DNA from: Acidobacteriota bacterium
GTDB taxonomy: Bacteria > Acidobacteriota > Thermoanaerobaculia > Multivoradales > SZUA-115
Length of the DNA stretch: 32,769 bases
Assembly: GCA_024277255.1 (NCBI GenBank)
Contig: JAJRVQ010000152.1
Location: 1 to 32,769 of the forward strand
Reading direction: 5' to 3'
The position numbers were made by a program, and so were the translations under genes. The notes under the pieces are model-generated. The model saw only the letters and a list, made by a program, of their open reading frames with translations. It did no database searches and had not been told where the DNA came from. Position 1 is the first letter of the stretch, and each line of letters opens with the position of its first letter. Shown in pieces: positions 7,987-16,492 of this stretch.

Positions 7987-8703
7987 ATGAAATCTCGGCT
8001 AATCAAGTGGCTGGCTCTGCCAGTTCTCGCCCTCTGCGTCGGCTTCGCCCCGCAGGCGGTCTTTGCACAAGCAGATGACTACGATGACCTCTACGAAGAG
8101 GATCAGTACGAAGTCGAGGACACCGACGACAACCTGTCCCTCGGTATCGGTATCGGCCTGGTCAAGCCCGATGGTGACGGTGAGATCTACTACAGCGCCG
8201 CCCTACGCTTCCGCATCGGCAAACGGGCACGCCGTTACGACGATGAAGGCGGCAACGGCCGCAAGGCCGAGCCGGGAGACGACTACAACCGGCGCCACAA
8301 CACCCGCCACCGCCGCGGCCACGGCGGCAGCAACGACGGAATCCGCGGCTACCTGGAGCCAGAAATCGGCTTCTGGTCGCGTAACGCCAACGATCCGGGC
8401 GAAGTCGACGAACAAGATCTCTACTTCGGCCTCAACCTGATCGGCGTCGTCCCCACCCACAACGCCGACTTCTTCTTCGGCGCCGGCTTCGGTCTTCACT
8501 CGACCGACACCCAAGTCTTCAACGACATCGGCGTCCTGGTCGACGAGAGCAGCAGCCGCCTTGGTGGCAACGTCCAGTTCGGCGTCGACATCAACATGGG
8601 CGACAACTGGGCACTCTTCGGTCTAGGCCGCCTGGACCTCCTAGAAGACCGCCCCAACGACCGCCAGAGCAAGGTCCAGCTGGGCGTCCGGTTTAGGTTC
8701 TGA
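7987..8703 (+). CDS. Outer-membrane beta-barrel protein with signal peptide
   Basis: The 238-residue protein begins with a clear Sec signal peptide (about 1-27, ending AVFA before QADDY). A very acidic stretch follows (DDYDDLYEEDQYEVEDTDD). The rest alternates short amphipathic strands (LSLGIGIGLV, IYYSAALRFRIG, GYLEPEIGFWS, LYFGLNLIGVV, ADFFFGAGFGLH, GNVQFGVDINMG, WALFGLGRLDLL) and ends VQLGVRFRF; a terminal aromatic strand is typical of outer-membrane barrels. About eight strands would suit an OmpA/OmpW-sized barrel. A highly charged Arg/His/Gly-rich insert (about residues 80-118) interrupts the barrel and would be an external loop. The ribosome-binding site AAGGAGG (7974-7980) is optimal for ATG 7987. 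The specific function is unknown. Confidence 0.85.
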   Translation: MKSRLIKWLALPVLALCVGFAPQAVFAQADDYDDLYEEDQYEVEDTDDNLSLGIGIGLVKPDGDGEIYYSAALRFRIGKRARRYDDEGGNGRKAEPGDDYNRRHNTRHRRGHGGSNDGIRGYLEPEIGFWSRNANDPGEVDEQDLYFGLNLIGVVPTHNADFFFGAGFGLHSTDTQVFNDIGVLVDESSSRLGGNVQFGVDINMGDNWALFGLGRLDLLEDRPNDRQSKVQLGVRFRF

Positions 8704-9182
8704 TTTCGTTTTTCCCCGAGGAGCCCGGCCTAGTCGGCCGGGCTCGCCCTCCCCGGTCGGCAAGCCGGCCTCCGCCCCCCGCCCGTCTGTTTATGGGGAT
8801 CTTTCGCCAAGCCAGCACGGGCGCAATGAATTGCGCCCCTACGGAGCGAGGATCCCGATTGGTTGACTGGCACGACGATTCGGCGCCCTGCCCCCCCGAG
8901 ACGCGAAGCGGCGAGGTCTCGATGGCCGAAACAGGATCGAGGCAAGAGTCGAGCGCAGCGAAACGCGAGGCCCCCAAGAAACCTCCAACGACGAGTTCCC
9001 GCTGAAGCGACCCTGAGCCCGCGGGCACAGCCACGTGGAGTGTGTGGATCGGCTCGCGGAGGAAAAGCGCCCGTGAATGTTTGAGCCCTTTAGGGCGAGT
9101 TGCGCGGGCGCCCGTAGCGAACCGACAAGGAGGGCACGATTCCCTGACGCGGGCGACCGGGGAGCGCCGCGGGAACGAGGAG
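8704..9182. other. Intergenic region with hairpins, no supported gene
   Basis: This 479-bp stretch lies between the convergent barrel gene and pilT. It contains a 10-bp-stem hairpin at 8721-8745 (GAGCCCGGCC, then GGCCGGGCTC), which could end transcription of the barrel gene although no T-run follows. It also contains a second hairpin at 8819-8838 (GGGCGCAATGAATTGCGCCC). The remainder is GC-rich with no start-plus-RBS combination or domain I can recognise. The short frames here look like chance. Confidence 0.55.
8714..8748 (+). repeat. 35-bp repeat, copy 1 (inverted relative to 10811-10845)
   Basis: The sequence matches the reverse complement of 10811-10845 at 33 of 35 positions, including the core GGCCTAGTCGGCCGGGCTCG. 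The two copies flank the pilT gene. It overlaps the hairpin at 8721-8745. It behaves like a dispersed REP-type or terminator-associated intergenic repeat. Confidence 0.6.
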
Positions 9183-10634
9183 TCACGCCTTGCGGAAAAT
9201 CCCCGACTTCTTCCCCACCTCACCACTACCACTACCGTTGCCGACGATGCGCTGGTTGAGTTTCTTGATGCGCTCCATCAGCTTGTCGATCTTCTCCTGC
9301 GCCTCCTGGCGCAGCCGCTGGTAGTCCGCCTTGAGCTTGTCTTGCTCGGCCACCATCTCGCGCATCTGCGTCGACATCTCGGCGAACTTCTCCTCCCGTT
9401 GCGCCAGCGCTTTCTCCAGGTCACGCACCCGATCGTCGCGCTCCTTGAGCTGGATCGACGTCTTCTCATCCTGCTCCTCGTAAAGCCGGCGGTACTGCTG
9501 TAGTTCGACGATCTGTGAGAAATCAGCGGTGGAAGGGCTCATATCGTCTCCTTGTTCCTCGATCATGGGGAACATCTTGCGCAACTTCAGCGACAGGTCC
9601 TCGGGATCGGGTGAATGGCGTTTCGCTTCGCCATAGGTAATCGTTCCGTGCACCAGCAGCGCCAACAACGACTGGTTCATCGACTGCATGCGGAAGTGGG
9701 CCACCGAACTTTCGACCTCCTCCAGGAGGGCGGCCGTCTCGCCCTTCTCGATCAGGTCGGAGATCTTCGGCGACGACTTGAGGATCTCCAGTGCGGCGAC
9801 CCGGCCCGCACCGTCCTTGCGCTCGACCAGCTTCATCGACACCACGCCGCGCAGCACCTGGGCCAGTTGCGCCTTGATCTGCTTCTGCTGGTTGGCCGGA
9901 AAGGTGTCGAGAATACGATCGATCGTCTGCGTGGCGCTGTTGGTGTGTAGCGTCGAGAAGACCAGGTGGCCGGTTTCGGCCGCCGTGATGACGGTCGAAA
10001 CGGTCTCAGGATCACGCATCTCACCCACCATGATGACATCCGGATCCTGCCGCATCCCGTTGCGCAGTGCTTCGGTGAAGCTCACCGTATCGGTTCCGAC
10101 CTCACGCTGCGAAATCGACGCCTGATCATCGCTGAACAGAAACTCGATCGGATCTTCAATGGTCAGCACATGGACTTGCTGCTGCTCCGAAACATGACGG
10201 ATCAAGGCCGCCAGCGTCGTCGACTTGCCGCTTCCCGTCGGCCCGGTGACCAGCACCAGACCCATAGGCAGTTTGGTGAAATCGAGCAGCGTTTCCGGCA
10301 GATCGAGGTCTTCGAGTGCCAGGATCTTGTACGGAATCAACCGGAAGGCGGCGGCCAGCGTGCCGCGTTGCATGTAGATATTGCCGCGAAAGCGGGCCAG
10401 GCCCCGGACGCCATAGCCGAGGTCGACGGAGAGATGCTCCTTGAGCCTCTGCAGCTGTGGTGGATTGAGGATGCCGAGAACCATCCGCTCCACGTCTTCC
10501 GGCCCCAGCGGAGCGTACTCCTCCACCGCTCGCAGCCGGCCGTTGACCCGAATCAGCGGCGGGCGCGTCGGTTTGAGATGGAGATCGGAGGCTCCCTGTT
10601 CGGTGGTCAGTCTAAGTAAGGTGTCGAGATCCAT
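9183..10634 (-). CDS. PilT-like type IV pilus retraction ATPase with coiled-coil tail
   Basis: The first about 360 residues are a canonical PilT/PilU hexameric ATPase: an N-terminal PAS-like domain (GASDLHLKPTRPPLIRVNGR), Walker A GPTGSGKST (131-139), an Asp box (TIEDPIEFLF), Walker B DVIMVGEMRD (199-208) and a His box (TGHLVFSTLHTNSA, 221-234). It would power pilus retraction on the cytoplasmic face of the inner membrane. PilT normally ends near residue 345-380. Here a linker (DDMSPSTADFSQIV) leads into a heptad-rich charged coiled coil (about 375-465) and a Gly/Ser-rich tail ending GIFRKA, giving 483 residues. The start was set at the ATG at 10634 because GGAG lies 6 nt upstream and it begins at the family's MDLDTLL; an upstream ATG at 10670 would add 12 residues. 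No other pilus genes are adjacent. Confidence 0.92.
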   Translation of the reverse strand: MDLDTLLRLTTEQGASDLHLKPTRPPLIRVNGRLRAVEEYAPLGPEDVERMVLGILNPPQLQRLKEHLSVDLGYGVRGLARFRGNIYMQRGTLAAAFRLIPYKILALEDLDLPETLLDFTKLPMGLVLVTGPTGSGKSTTLAALIRHVSEQQQVHVLTIEDPIEFLFSDDQASISQREVGTDTVSFTEALRNGMRQDPDVIMVGEMRDPETVSTVITAAETGHLVFSTLHTNSATQTIDRILDTFPANQQKQIKAQLAQVLRGVVSMKLVERKDGAGRVAALEILKSSPKISDLIEKGETAALLEEVESSVAHFRMQSMNQSLLALLVHGTITYGEAKRHSPDPEDLSLKLRKMFPMIEEQGDDMSPSTADFSQIVELQQYRRLYEEQDEKTSIQLKERDDRVRDLEKALAQREEKFAEMSTQMREMVAEQDKLKADYQRLRQEAQEKIDKLMERIKKLNQRIVGNGSGSGEVGKKSGIFRKA

Positions 10635-11139
10635 CGAGCGCTCCATCGCCGGAACCGCGGCACACATCACCGCCGCACCAATCCAGGAAAAGGAATAATA
10701 CGTTGAGGCCGGATTGTAGCAGGCTGATGACCTGCGACCGCTAGCGTAATCTCATCATCTAACGACTGACAAGAGCCGCCGCCGCTGAGCGGAGCGCGCG
10801 AGCCCGCCGCGGCGAGCCCGGCCGACTAGGCCGGCCTCCTTGGGGTTGAAGACGAAAAACCACGTTTTTTCGTCTGAAGGGGTCTCGGAGAGGAATTCCA
10901 GCAAGGAACGAAGACCCGTCACCCATCACACCCAAGAAGCGACAGTTATCTCCTTTCAAGTCAATAGGTTGGGATAGATTCCAAGAGCGAGCAACAAATC
11001 TCCCAGGACTAGAATCCGAAGTCGATCATTCCAGTTTTGGACGCAAATTGGACGCCAAGATGAGATCGGCATGGTGGCTGGCCGTTTCTAGGGGCGCAGC
11101 CGCTCCTGCTAGTCGGCGGCCAGCGGCGGGGGCCTACTG
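10635..11139. other. Divergent intergenic region between pilT and trbB
   Basis: About 505 bp with no supported gene. It contains the second 35-bp repeat copy (10811-10845) and a hairpin GACGAAAAACCACGTTTTTTCGTC-type structure at 10851-10874 (9-bp stem, 5-6 nt loop). There is a direct repeat TTGGACGC (11037 and 11049 region), and an 8-bp inverted repeat, GCTGGCCG at 11077-11084 and CGGCCAGC at 11117-11124, just before trbB. It marks the left boundary of the plasmid-like gene block. The promoter for the trb operon should lie here, but no hexamer pair is convincing. Confidence 0.5.
10811..10845 (-). repeat. 35-bp repeat, copy 2
   Basis: This is the inverted partner of 8714-8748 with two mismatches. 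It contains GGCGAGCCCGGCCGACTAGG. It lies between pilT and the trb cluster. Confidence 0.6.
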
Positions 11140-12102
11140 ATGCCTTCGCCGGGGAGTCTTCGGGACTCGATCTTGCGCCACTTCGGCCCGCGGTTGCGGG
11201 AGGCGTTGAGCGACCCCAACGTTACGGAGATCTACACGGTCGAGGGTGATTCGCGCGTTTGGGTGGATAGTCGCGACAAGGGACGGCACCGTGTCGAGGT
11301 GCAGCTGGCTCCGGCGCGGGTGGCAATGTTGCTCAATGCGGTGGCAACGGCGACCGGGCAGAAGTTTGGACCGGATGCGCCGATGCTGGCGGCGGAGTTG
11401 CCGGATGGGCTAGGGAGGCTTCAGGGGTTCCGACCGCCTGTGGCACTGGAGCCGGTCTTCATTCTGCGCAAGCCGGCCCCCGCGGTCATCGCGCTGCATG
11501 AACTCGAGAGTTCGGGGTTCGTGGAAGAGGCCGCGGTGGAGCGCCTCCGTTGGGGGCTGATCGAGCACGAGACGATTCTGATTGTTGGCGGCACCGGTAC
11601 GGGTAAGACGACCTTTCTAAACTCGCTGCTCGCCGAGCTAGCCGCGCTGTGCCCTGACGAGCGAATCGCGGTGCTGGAGGACACGCCGGAGCTGGACTGC
11701 TCCTCGCCCGATCGGCTGAGTCTGCGCACCACGGCCGACATCGACCTCTATCGGTTGCTCGATTCGGTGCTGCGGGCCAGTCCGCACCGCATCGTCGTCG
11801 GCGAGGTGCGGGATCACTCGGCCCTGCCGATGCTCGACGCTTGGAACACCGGCCACCCGGGCGGGCTCGGCACACTCCACGCCAACAGTTGTCAGGACGC
11901 GTTGTTGCGGCTGGCCACGCTTGTCCAGCGGGCCGGCGTGCCACCTCAGAACCCGCTGATCGCGACGACGATCTCACTGGTCGTCCGGCTGGAGGGCACC
12001 AACACTCGACAACGCCACGTCGCGGAGATGGCCGAGGTGCGCTCCTACGACGCGGGCCAGGACTGCTGGAACCTCCACTCGGTCTACGAAAGGAGTCGCT
12101 GA
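11140..12102 (+). CDS. trbB: TrbB-type conjugative transfer ATPase (VirB11 family)
   Basis: The 320-residue protein is a hexameric traffic ATPase that energises type IV secretion at the cytoplasmic side of the inner membrane. Motifs in order: Walker A IVGGTGTGKTTFLNSL (about 148-163), an Asp box (IAVLEDTPELD), Walker B PHRIVVGEVRD (about 215-225) and a His box GHPGGLGTLHANSCQDAL (238-255). LSDPNVTEIYTVEGD is the conserved N-terminal opening of TrbB. The gene heads the cluster and its TGA shares one base with the ATG of trbC (TGATG), indicating an operon with tight coupling. It has full length for the family. Confidence 0.96.
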   Translation: MPSPGSLRDSILRHFGPRLREALSDPNVTEIYTVEGDSRVWVDSRDKGRHRVEVQLAPARVAMLLNAVATATGQKFGPDAPMLAAELPDGLGRLQGFRPPVALEPVFILRKPAPAVIALHELESSGFVEEAAVERLRWGLIEHETILIVGGTGTGKTTFLNSLLAELAALCPDERIAVLEDTPELDCSSPDRLSLRTTADIDLYRLLDSVLRASPHRIVVGEVRDHSALPMLDAWNTGHPGGLGTLHANSCQDALLRLATLVQRAGVPPQNPLIATTISLVVRLEGTNTRQRHVAEMAEVRSYDAGQDCWNLHSVYERSR

Positions 12103-12419
12103 TGAAGCGCCCGAGCCCACCGATTGTCGTAGTGGCCTTCGCCGCACTGGTCACCCTCTCCGCTCGACCCGTTTTCGCCGCTGGCGGCGGCATTACATTG
12201 CCGATCAACACGATGCTCGACAACGTGCTCAGTTGGCTGAGTGGTTCGCTAGCCATCACCATCGGCACCATCGCCATCGTTGCCGCTGCTTTCGTTTGGA
12301 TGTTCTTGCGCCACGAACGCGGCGCGGACTTCGCCTTCAGAGCCTTGCTCGGCACCTCGATCGCCATCGGCGCGGCGAGCATCATTCAATTGCTGGTGGG
12401 CTCAGGAGCGCTGCTGTGA
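12102..12419 (+). CDS. trbC: TrbC/VirB2-type conjugal pilin
   Basis: The protein of 105 residues has a signal peptide (VVVAFAALVTLSARPVFAA) and two hydrophobic helices (about 41-67 and 80-103) joined by a short basic loop (FLRHERGAD). This is the hallmark of VirB2/TrbC pilin precursors, which are inserted in the inner membrane and assembled into the conjugative pilus. It starts in the TGATG overlap with trbB and its own TGA overlaps the GTG of trbD by 4 bp. No TraF-like peptidase that would cyclise the pilin is visible in the window. Confidence 0.9.
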   Translation: MKRPSPPIVVVAFAALVTLSARPVFAAGGGITLPINTMLDNVLSWLSGSLAITIGTIAIVAAAFVWMFLRHERGADFAFRALLGTSIAIGAASIIQLLVGSGALL

Positions 12420-12772
12420 ACGCCACCACCGCGAACGAGAAGCCTGCGCGACTAGACCGCCACCGGCTGCCCCAGTCGATGCTCTTCACCCCGCGCTTCC
12501 TGGGTGTCGAGGCGCCGATCTTGGGTGTCGAGATCGCCATCCTGGTGATTGTGGCCAACGCGACGCAGCTGCGCATGCTGACCTGTTTGATCACACTGGG
12601 CGTCGTGGCGGTGCTTCACACCGCGTTGGCCGCGGCGACGCGCACGGACCGGCGTTTGACTCTCGCCTTCGCGCGCTCGGCACGCTATCCGCGCTACTTG
12701 CGGCCGGCGGCGCCCTGGCGGTCGCGCAAGGTCGTGACCGAGCCTACGTTCCCCAGGCGGCTGCTGACGTGA
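12416..12772 (+). CDS. trbD: TrbD/VirB3-type inner-membrane protein
   Basis: The 118-residue protein starts at a GTG in a GTGA overlap with trbC. It has PQSMLFTPRFLGVEAPIL before two adjacent hydrophobic stretches (about 39-72), a short helix-hairpin typical of VirB3/TrbD, and ends with a basic tail. Family members sit in the inner membrane next to the VirB4 ATPase. The direct repeat LGVEAPILGVEI is local. The next gene (trbE) again begins in a GTGA overlap. The 5' boundary rests on the overlap pattern, since the frame is open further upstream. Confidence 0.85.
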   Translation: MNATTANEKPARLDRHRLPQSMLFTPRFLGVEAPILGVEIAILVIVANATQLRMLTCLITLGVVAVLHTALAAATRTDRRLTLAFARSARYPRYLRPAAPWRSRKVVTEPTFPRRLLT

Positions 12773-15303
12773 GCATGCTGGATACCCTGCGCACCCTGGC
12801 GCCCTGGGCGACCGGCATCGGGCTCGCAGCCTTGCTAGATCGCATCCGGGCCTATCAGCCTCGTCCCTCGGGACTGGCGGACAATCTCCAGTGGGCGGCG
12901 GTGGCGGCTCCCGGCGTGCTTCAGAATCGCGACCGAGCTCTGTCGCGGACTTGGCGTTACCAGGGAGTCGATACCCGCGTCGCTTCACCTCGCGAGCTGA
13001 ACAGGCTTTCTGGAGCACTCAATCGCGCCCTCTCCCGACTGGGCTCCGGGTGCATGGTCCACCTCGATGCAATCCGGCGTCCCGTGGTGCCTCCCGAGCC
13101 CGGCCCCCACTTCCCCTCTCCCCTGAGCCGGTTCTTCGACGAGGAACGCTACGCGCTGTTCAGCGGCTCGGCGGCGTTTGAGAGTCAGTTCTTCCTGACC
13201 TTGACGCTGGCCGCTCCCGAGCAACGCACGGAAACCCTCCAACGCCTCTTCGTCGAGGATCCCACCGCCAGGCTGGGCCAGCAGCACTCCTCCCTGATTC
13301 TGCGCTTGGACGAGATCTCCGATGCCCTAGAGGCTCAGCTCGGCCGGCTGCTGTCGCTGCGGCGGCTCACGAGCGTCGAACAGCTCTCCTACTTCCATCG
13401 TTGTTTGACCGGACTCGACCATCCGATCGCGGAGCCAGCCGCCGGCCACCTGGTGGCCAATGCGCTGTCCGACCAGGAGCTCATCGGCGGCTGGAAGCCA
13501 AGGATTGGCAACCTGCACATCCGCGTAGTGCGGCTCAACGCCTACCCTTCCACCACCACGCAGCCGGCGATGCTCGACCCGTTGACCGATCTCCCGTGCG
13601 CCTATCGATGGTCGACCCGGTTGCTGATCGTCTCGCCCGAGGAAGCGGACAAGAAGGTCAAGAACCTGCAATGGATGTGGTACGCGCGCCGCCAAGATGC
13701 GCGTACGCGGCTTCGCCGAGCGGTGAGCGCCAACTCGGCGGCTCCCGACCCGGATGAGCGCGAGATCTTCGAGGATCGCTCGGCGCGCGCCATGGCGACG
13801 GACTCCGCGGAGTTGCTCGAACGGCTGCATGGCCACACCGAGGTGCTGTGCGCCTACACGACCAAGGTGGTGATCCACGCGCCGCATGCCGCAGAGGCTG
13901 AGGCTACGGCCGCCGACTGCATCCAAGCGTTGACCCGCCGAGGCTTCGGCGCGGCGCTGGAGTCGAGCAACACCCTCGACGGCTGGCTCGGCTCCCTGCC
14001 GGCCCACGGCACGGCTGACTTGCGCCGCGACCCCATCCCCTCGCTCAACGTCGCCGACCTCTTGCCGGTCACCGGCAGTTGGTCGGGCCATGCCACCGTG
14101 CCCTCGCGCTACTTCCCTGAGAACTCGCCGGCTCTGATGTGGACTTTCACCGAAGGAGCCACTCCCTTTCGCTTCAATCTGCATACCCAAGACGTGTTTC
14201 ACGCTCTGCTCCTCGGCCCGACCGGAGCGGGCAAGTCTTACCTGACCTCGCACTTGGCGCTGCAATTCCTGCGCTACCCGCGAGCGCAAGTCTTCGTCTT
14301 CGACAAAGGCTATTCGAGCTTCCTGCCCTGTCTTGCCGCTGGCGGAGTCCACTACGACATCGCCTCTGCGCGCAAGGCTTCGCTCCCCTTCCAGCCGCTG
14401 CGCCATATCGACGACGAGGCCGAGCGCACCTGGGCCGTGGGTTGGCTCGACACTTTGCTGCGCCTCCAAGGGCTCGAAACCCGCGCCGCCGAGCGCGGCG
14501 CGCTGGAGCGGGCACTCCACCTCGTGGCGACTGAAGAGCCCGACCACCGCACTCTCGACGCCCTCTTGATCCAGCTGGCCGATCCGAGGATCCAAGGCCA
14601 CTTGCGACCCTATTGCGAGGGCGGGAGCCTCGAACGGTTGCTCAACGGCAGCCGCGATCCACTCGAAGAGAGCCACTTCCTCGCCTTCGAGTTGGGCCAC
14701 ATCCTCGACGCCGACCCGCGCGCCCTGGTGCCGGTACAGCTCTATTTGGCGCACGCCCTGGCCAAGCGCCGATCTCAAGCTCGCCCGACGTTGCTGATCT
14801 GGGACGAAGCCTGGCGAGCACTCGAAGATCCCTATTGCCGAGGCTGGATCAAGAACGACCTGGCCACGGCTCGCAAACAGAACTGCGGCGTGGTGCTAAT
14901 CACCCAGTCGATCGCCCAGCTGGTCGAGCCGGAGCTGCGCACCCTCGTCGACGAGGCAGCGCAAACCAAGGTCTATCTACCCAACCCGGCGGCGACCAAG
15001 CCGGAGACGCGGCAGCTCTACCAGGCCTTGGGTCTCAGTGAGCGCCAGTGCCATCTCGTGGCGACGATGACCCCGAAGCGCGATTACCTCTATGCCTCGC
15101 GCGAAGGAACCCGCCTCTTCCAACTGGGCAGCACCGAGCTGGCCGAGGCGCTGCTCTCCCCTCCCCCCAACACCACCGAAGAAGCGCTGGTTGACCGCAT
15201 CCATGCTCTGCGCGAGCAAGAGGGGGACGGCTGGCTGCCGGCCTACCTGCGCCAACGCGGCTGCGAACACTGGGCCGAGCGGCTCGAAAAGGAGATCGCA
15301 TGA
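12769..15303 (+). CDS. trbE: TrbE/VirB4-type secretion ATPase
   Basis: About 844 residues from the overlapping GTG (or 842 from the ATG at 12775). The N-terminal half matches the CagE/TrbE/VirB-type region with FFDEERYALFSGSAAFESQF. The C-terminal half is a RecA-like ATPase with Walker A LLLGPTGAGKSYLTSH (about 480-495), Walker B TLLIWDEAWRALEDPY (about 674-689) and the following QNCGVVLITQSIAQLVEP. VirB4 proteins are the largest and most conserved ATPase of type IV secretion and drive pilus assembly and substrate transfer at the inner membrane. The upstream frame beyond 12769 is out-of-frame coding of trbC and trbD and was excluded. The TGA overlaps the ATG of trbJ (ATGA). Confidence 0.96.
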   Translation: MSMLDTLRTLAPWATGIGLAALLDRIRAYQPRPSGLADNLQWAAVAAPGVLQNRDRALSRTWRYQGVDTRVASPRELNRLSGALNRALSRLGSGCMVHLDAIRRPVVPPEPGPHFPSPLSRFFDEERYALFSGSAAFESQFFLTLTLAAPEQRTETLQRLFVEDPTARLGQQHSSLILRLDEISDALEAQLGRLLSLRRLTSVEQLSYFHRCLTGLDHPIAEPAAGHLVANALSDQELIGGWKPRIGNLHIRVVRLNAYPSTTTQPAMLDPLTDLPCAYRWSTRLLIVSPEEADKKVKNLQWMWYARRQDARTRLRRAVSANSAAPDPDEREIFEDRSARAMATDSAELLERLHGHTEVLCAYTTKVVIHAPHAAEAEATAADCIQALTRRGFGAALESSNTLDGWLGSLPAHGTADLRRDPIPSLNVADLLPVTGSWSGHATVPSRYFPENSPALMWTFTEGATPFRFNLHTQDVFHALLLGPTGAGKSYLTSHLALQFLRYPRAQVFVFDKGYSSFLPCLAAGGVHYDIASARKASLPFQPLRHIDDEAERTWAVGWLDTLLRLQGLETRAAERGALERALHLVATEEPDHRTLDALLIQLADPRIQGHLRPYCEGGSLERLLNGSRDPLEESHFLAFELGHILDADPRALVPVQLYLAHALAKRRSQARPTLLIWDEAWRALEDPYCRGWIKNDLATARKQNCGVVLITQSIAQLVEPELRTLVDEAAQTKVYLPNPAATKPETRQLYQALGLSERQCHLVATMTPKRDYLYASREGTRLFQLGSTELAEALLSPPPNTTEEALVDRIHALREQEGDGWLPAYLRQRGCEHWAERLEKEIA

Positions 15304-16094
15304 GATCGCGGAAAGTCCGCGCCACCCTAGTGGTGCTTTGCCTGCTGTTGGTGACTGCCATTCCAGTGGTTTTCACGACAACTATCGCTCACGCTCAGTT
15401 CCCGGTCACCGACGTGGCCCATATCCACCAAACCATCGTTCACTACGTCGCGCGGCTGCACGAGATTGTGCAAAAGGCCACCCAGATCGCCAACCAGTAC
15501 CGGCAACTGGCCAACGACGCGCGGATGATCGCCAATCAGATCCAAGCTCTCAAGAAGCTCGAAATCCACCACTTCCGCGACGTGGAGCCGACGCTGCGCC
15601 AGATCGAGGCGGTGATGAACGGCCACCTGATTCCGAGCCACCTCTCACCGGGAGTGCGCGGGATCCACACCGAGGTCTATCGCGGGTGGAATCTGCCGTT
15701 TGACACCTGGACCGAGGAGGCCGTTTCGGTGACTTCCTCGCTCGACACCATGCGCGAGTCGTTGTTCGCCAAGCACCTCCAACACCGCACGATCCTGCAA
15801 CACCTGGAAGAGCTCAACGGCCTCAAGGATCAAATCGAGGCCGCGGAAGGCCATGAAGAGATTCTGGAGGCCATCGGAAGCCTCGCCGCCTTCGACACCG
15901 AAACCCAACTCCTCGCCCAGATCGCCGCCCAAACCAGCGCCGACGCCGCCACCGCCTACTACTCCTACCAAGTCAACCGATTGGGCCGGCAAGGTCGCAG
16001 CCTCGAAGAGGCGATCAAGACGACCTCACTCAATCCGCCAGACATCAACGCCTCGCCCGGCTGGGGAGCGCTGCCTCCATGGTGGAGCCGCTAA
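15300..16094 (+). CDS. trbJ: TrbJ/VirB5-type protein
   Basis: The 264-residue protein has an N-terminal signal peptide (about 1-32, ending IAHA before QFPVTD). The rest is a long, mostly helical periplasmic body (QKATQIANQYRQLANDARMI, LGRQGRSLEEAIKTT). TrbJ/VirB5 proteins are minor pilus or adhesin components needed for contact with recipients, and some TrbJ proteins contribute to entry exclusion. The ATG overlaps the end of trbE by 4 bp, and its TAA shares a base with the ATG of the next gene (TAATG). Position in the conserved trbB-C-D-E-J order supports the name. Confidence 0.88.
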   Translation: MRSRKVRATLVVLCLLLVTAIPVVFTTTIAHAQFPVTDVAHIHQTIVHYVARLHEIVQKATQIANQYRQLANDARMIANQIQALKKLEIHHFRDVEPTLRQIEAVMNGHLIPSHLSPGVRGIHTEVYRGWNLPFDTWTEEAVSVTSSLDTMRESLFAKHLQHRTILQHLEELNGLKDQIEAAEGHEEILEAIGSLAAFDTETQLLAQIAAQTSADAATAYYSYQVNRLGRQGRSLEEAIKTTSLNPPDINASPGWGALPPWWSR

Positions 16095-16492
16095 TGGAGA
16101 CTCGCTCGCCGTGGTGGAAGCGCTTCAACCCCCACTGGAACCCAAAGCTCCACCCGCTCTTGGCGGTGGGAATCGGCCTTGGCTTCGTCGCACTCTTCCT
16201 GCCGGGTAGCGGGCCGCAAGTGGAGCAGCACAGCGACACGGAGATTCTCGCCCGGCTGCGCGCCAACCGGATCGATCCCGACCACGGCCCCCTCTTTTGG
16301 CTCGCTCAGCAACGCCAGGCGACACCGCTCTACACCGAGGCACTGGCCCAGTGCTCGGCCTCGATCGTGCGCTTGCAGCCCAGTTGCCTCGCCATCTTGC
16401 GACTGGAAGAGCTGGCTAATCCAACGCGCTCCAAGGGGGCGTCAGAGCTAGATCTTCCCGCTGCACCGCCCGCTCCCGAGGAGGCTCCCTGA
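16094..16492 (+). CDS. Small membrane protein in the TrbK position
   Basis: The protein of about 132 residues starts at ATG 16094 in a TAATG overlap; an in-frame ATG at 16079 would add five residues. It has one hydrophobic helix (about 21-38, PLLAVGIGLGFVALFLPG), a soluble segment with two cysteines (LAQCSASIVRLQPSCLA) and a Pro/Ala/Glu-rich tail. It occupies the place of trbK, the entry-exclusion lipoprotein of IncP plasmids, but it lacks a lipobox and I see no clear sequence match. An exclusion or assembly role is inference from position only. Confidence 0.75.
   Translation: METRSPWWKRFNPHWNPKLHPLLAVGIGLGFVALFLPGSGPQVEQHSDTEILARLRANRIDPDHGPLFWLAQQRQATPLYTEALAQCSASIVRLQPSCLAILRLEELANPTRSKGASELDLPAAPPAPEEAP

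Noticed and set aside
10759..10959. 66-residue minus-strand frame upstream of trbB
   Set aside because: It spans the 35-bp repeat and a hairpin, lacks a ribosome-binding site and shows no recognisable domain.
12280..12768. Upstream extension of trbE by 163 residues
   Set aside because: This part is trbC and trbD read in another frame; the GTGA overlap at 12769 fits the operon pattern.
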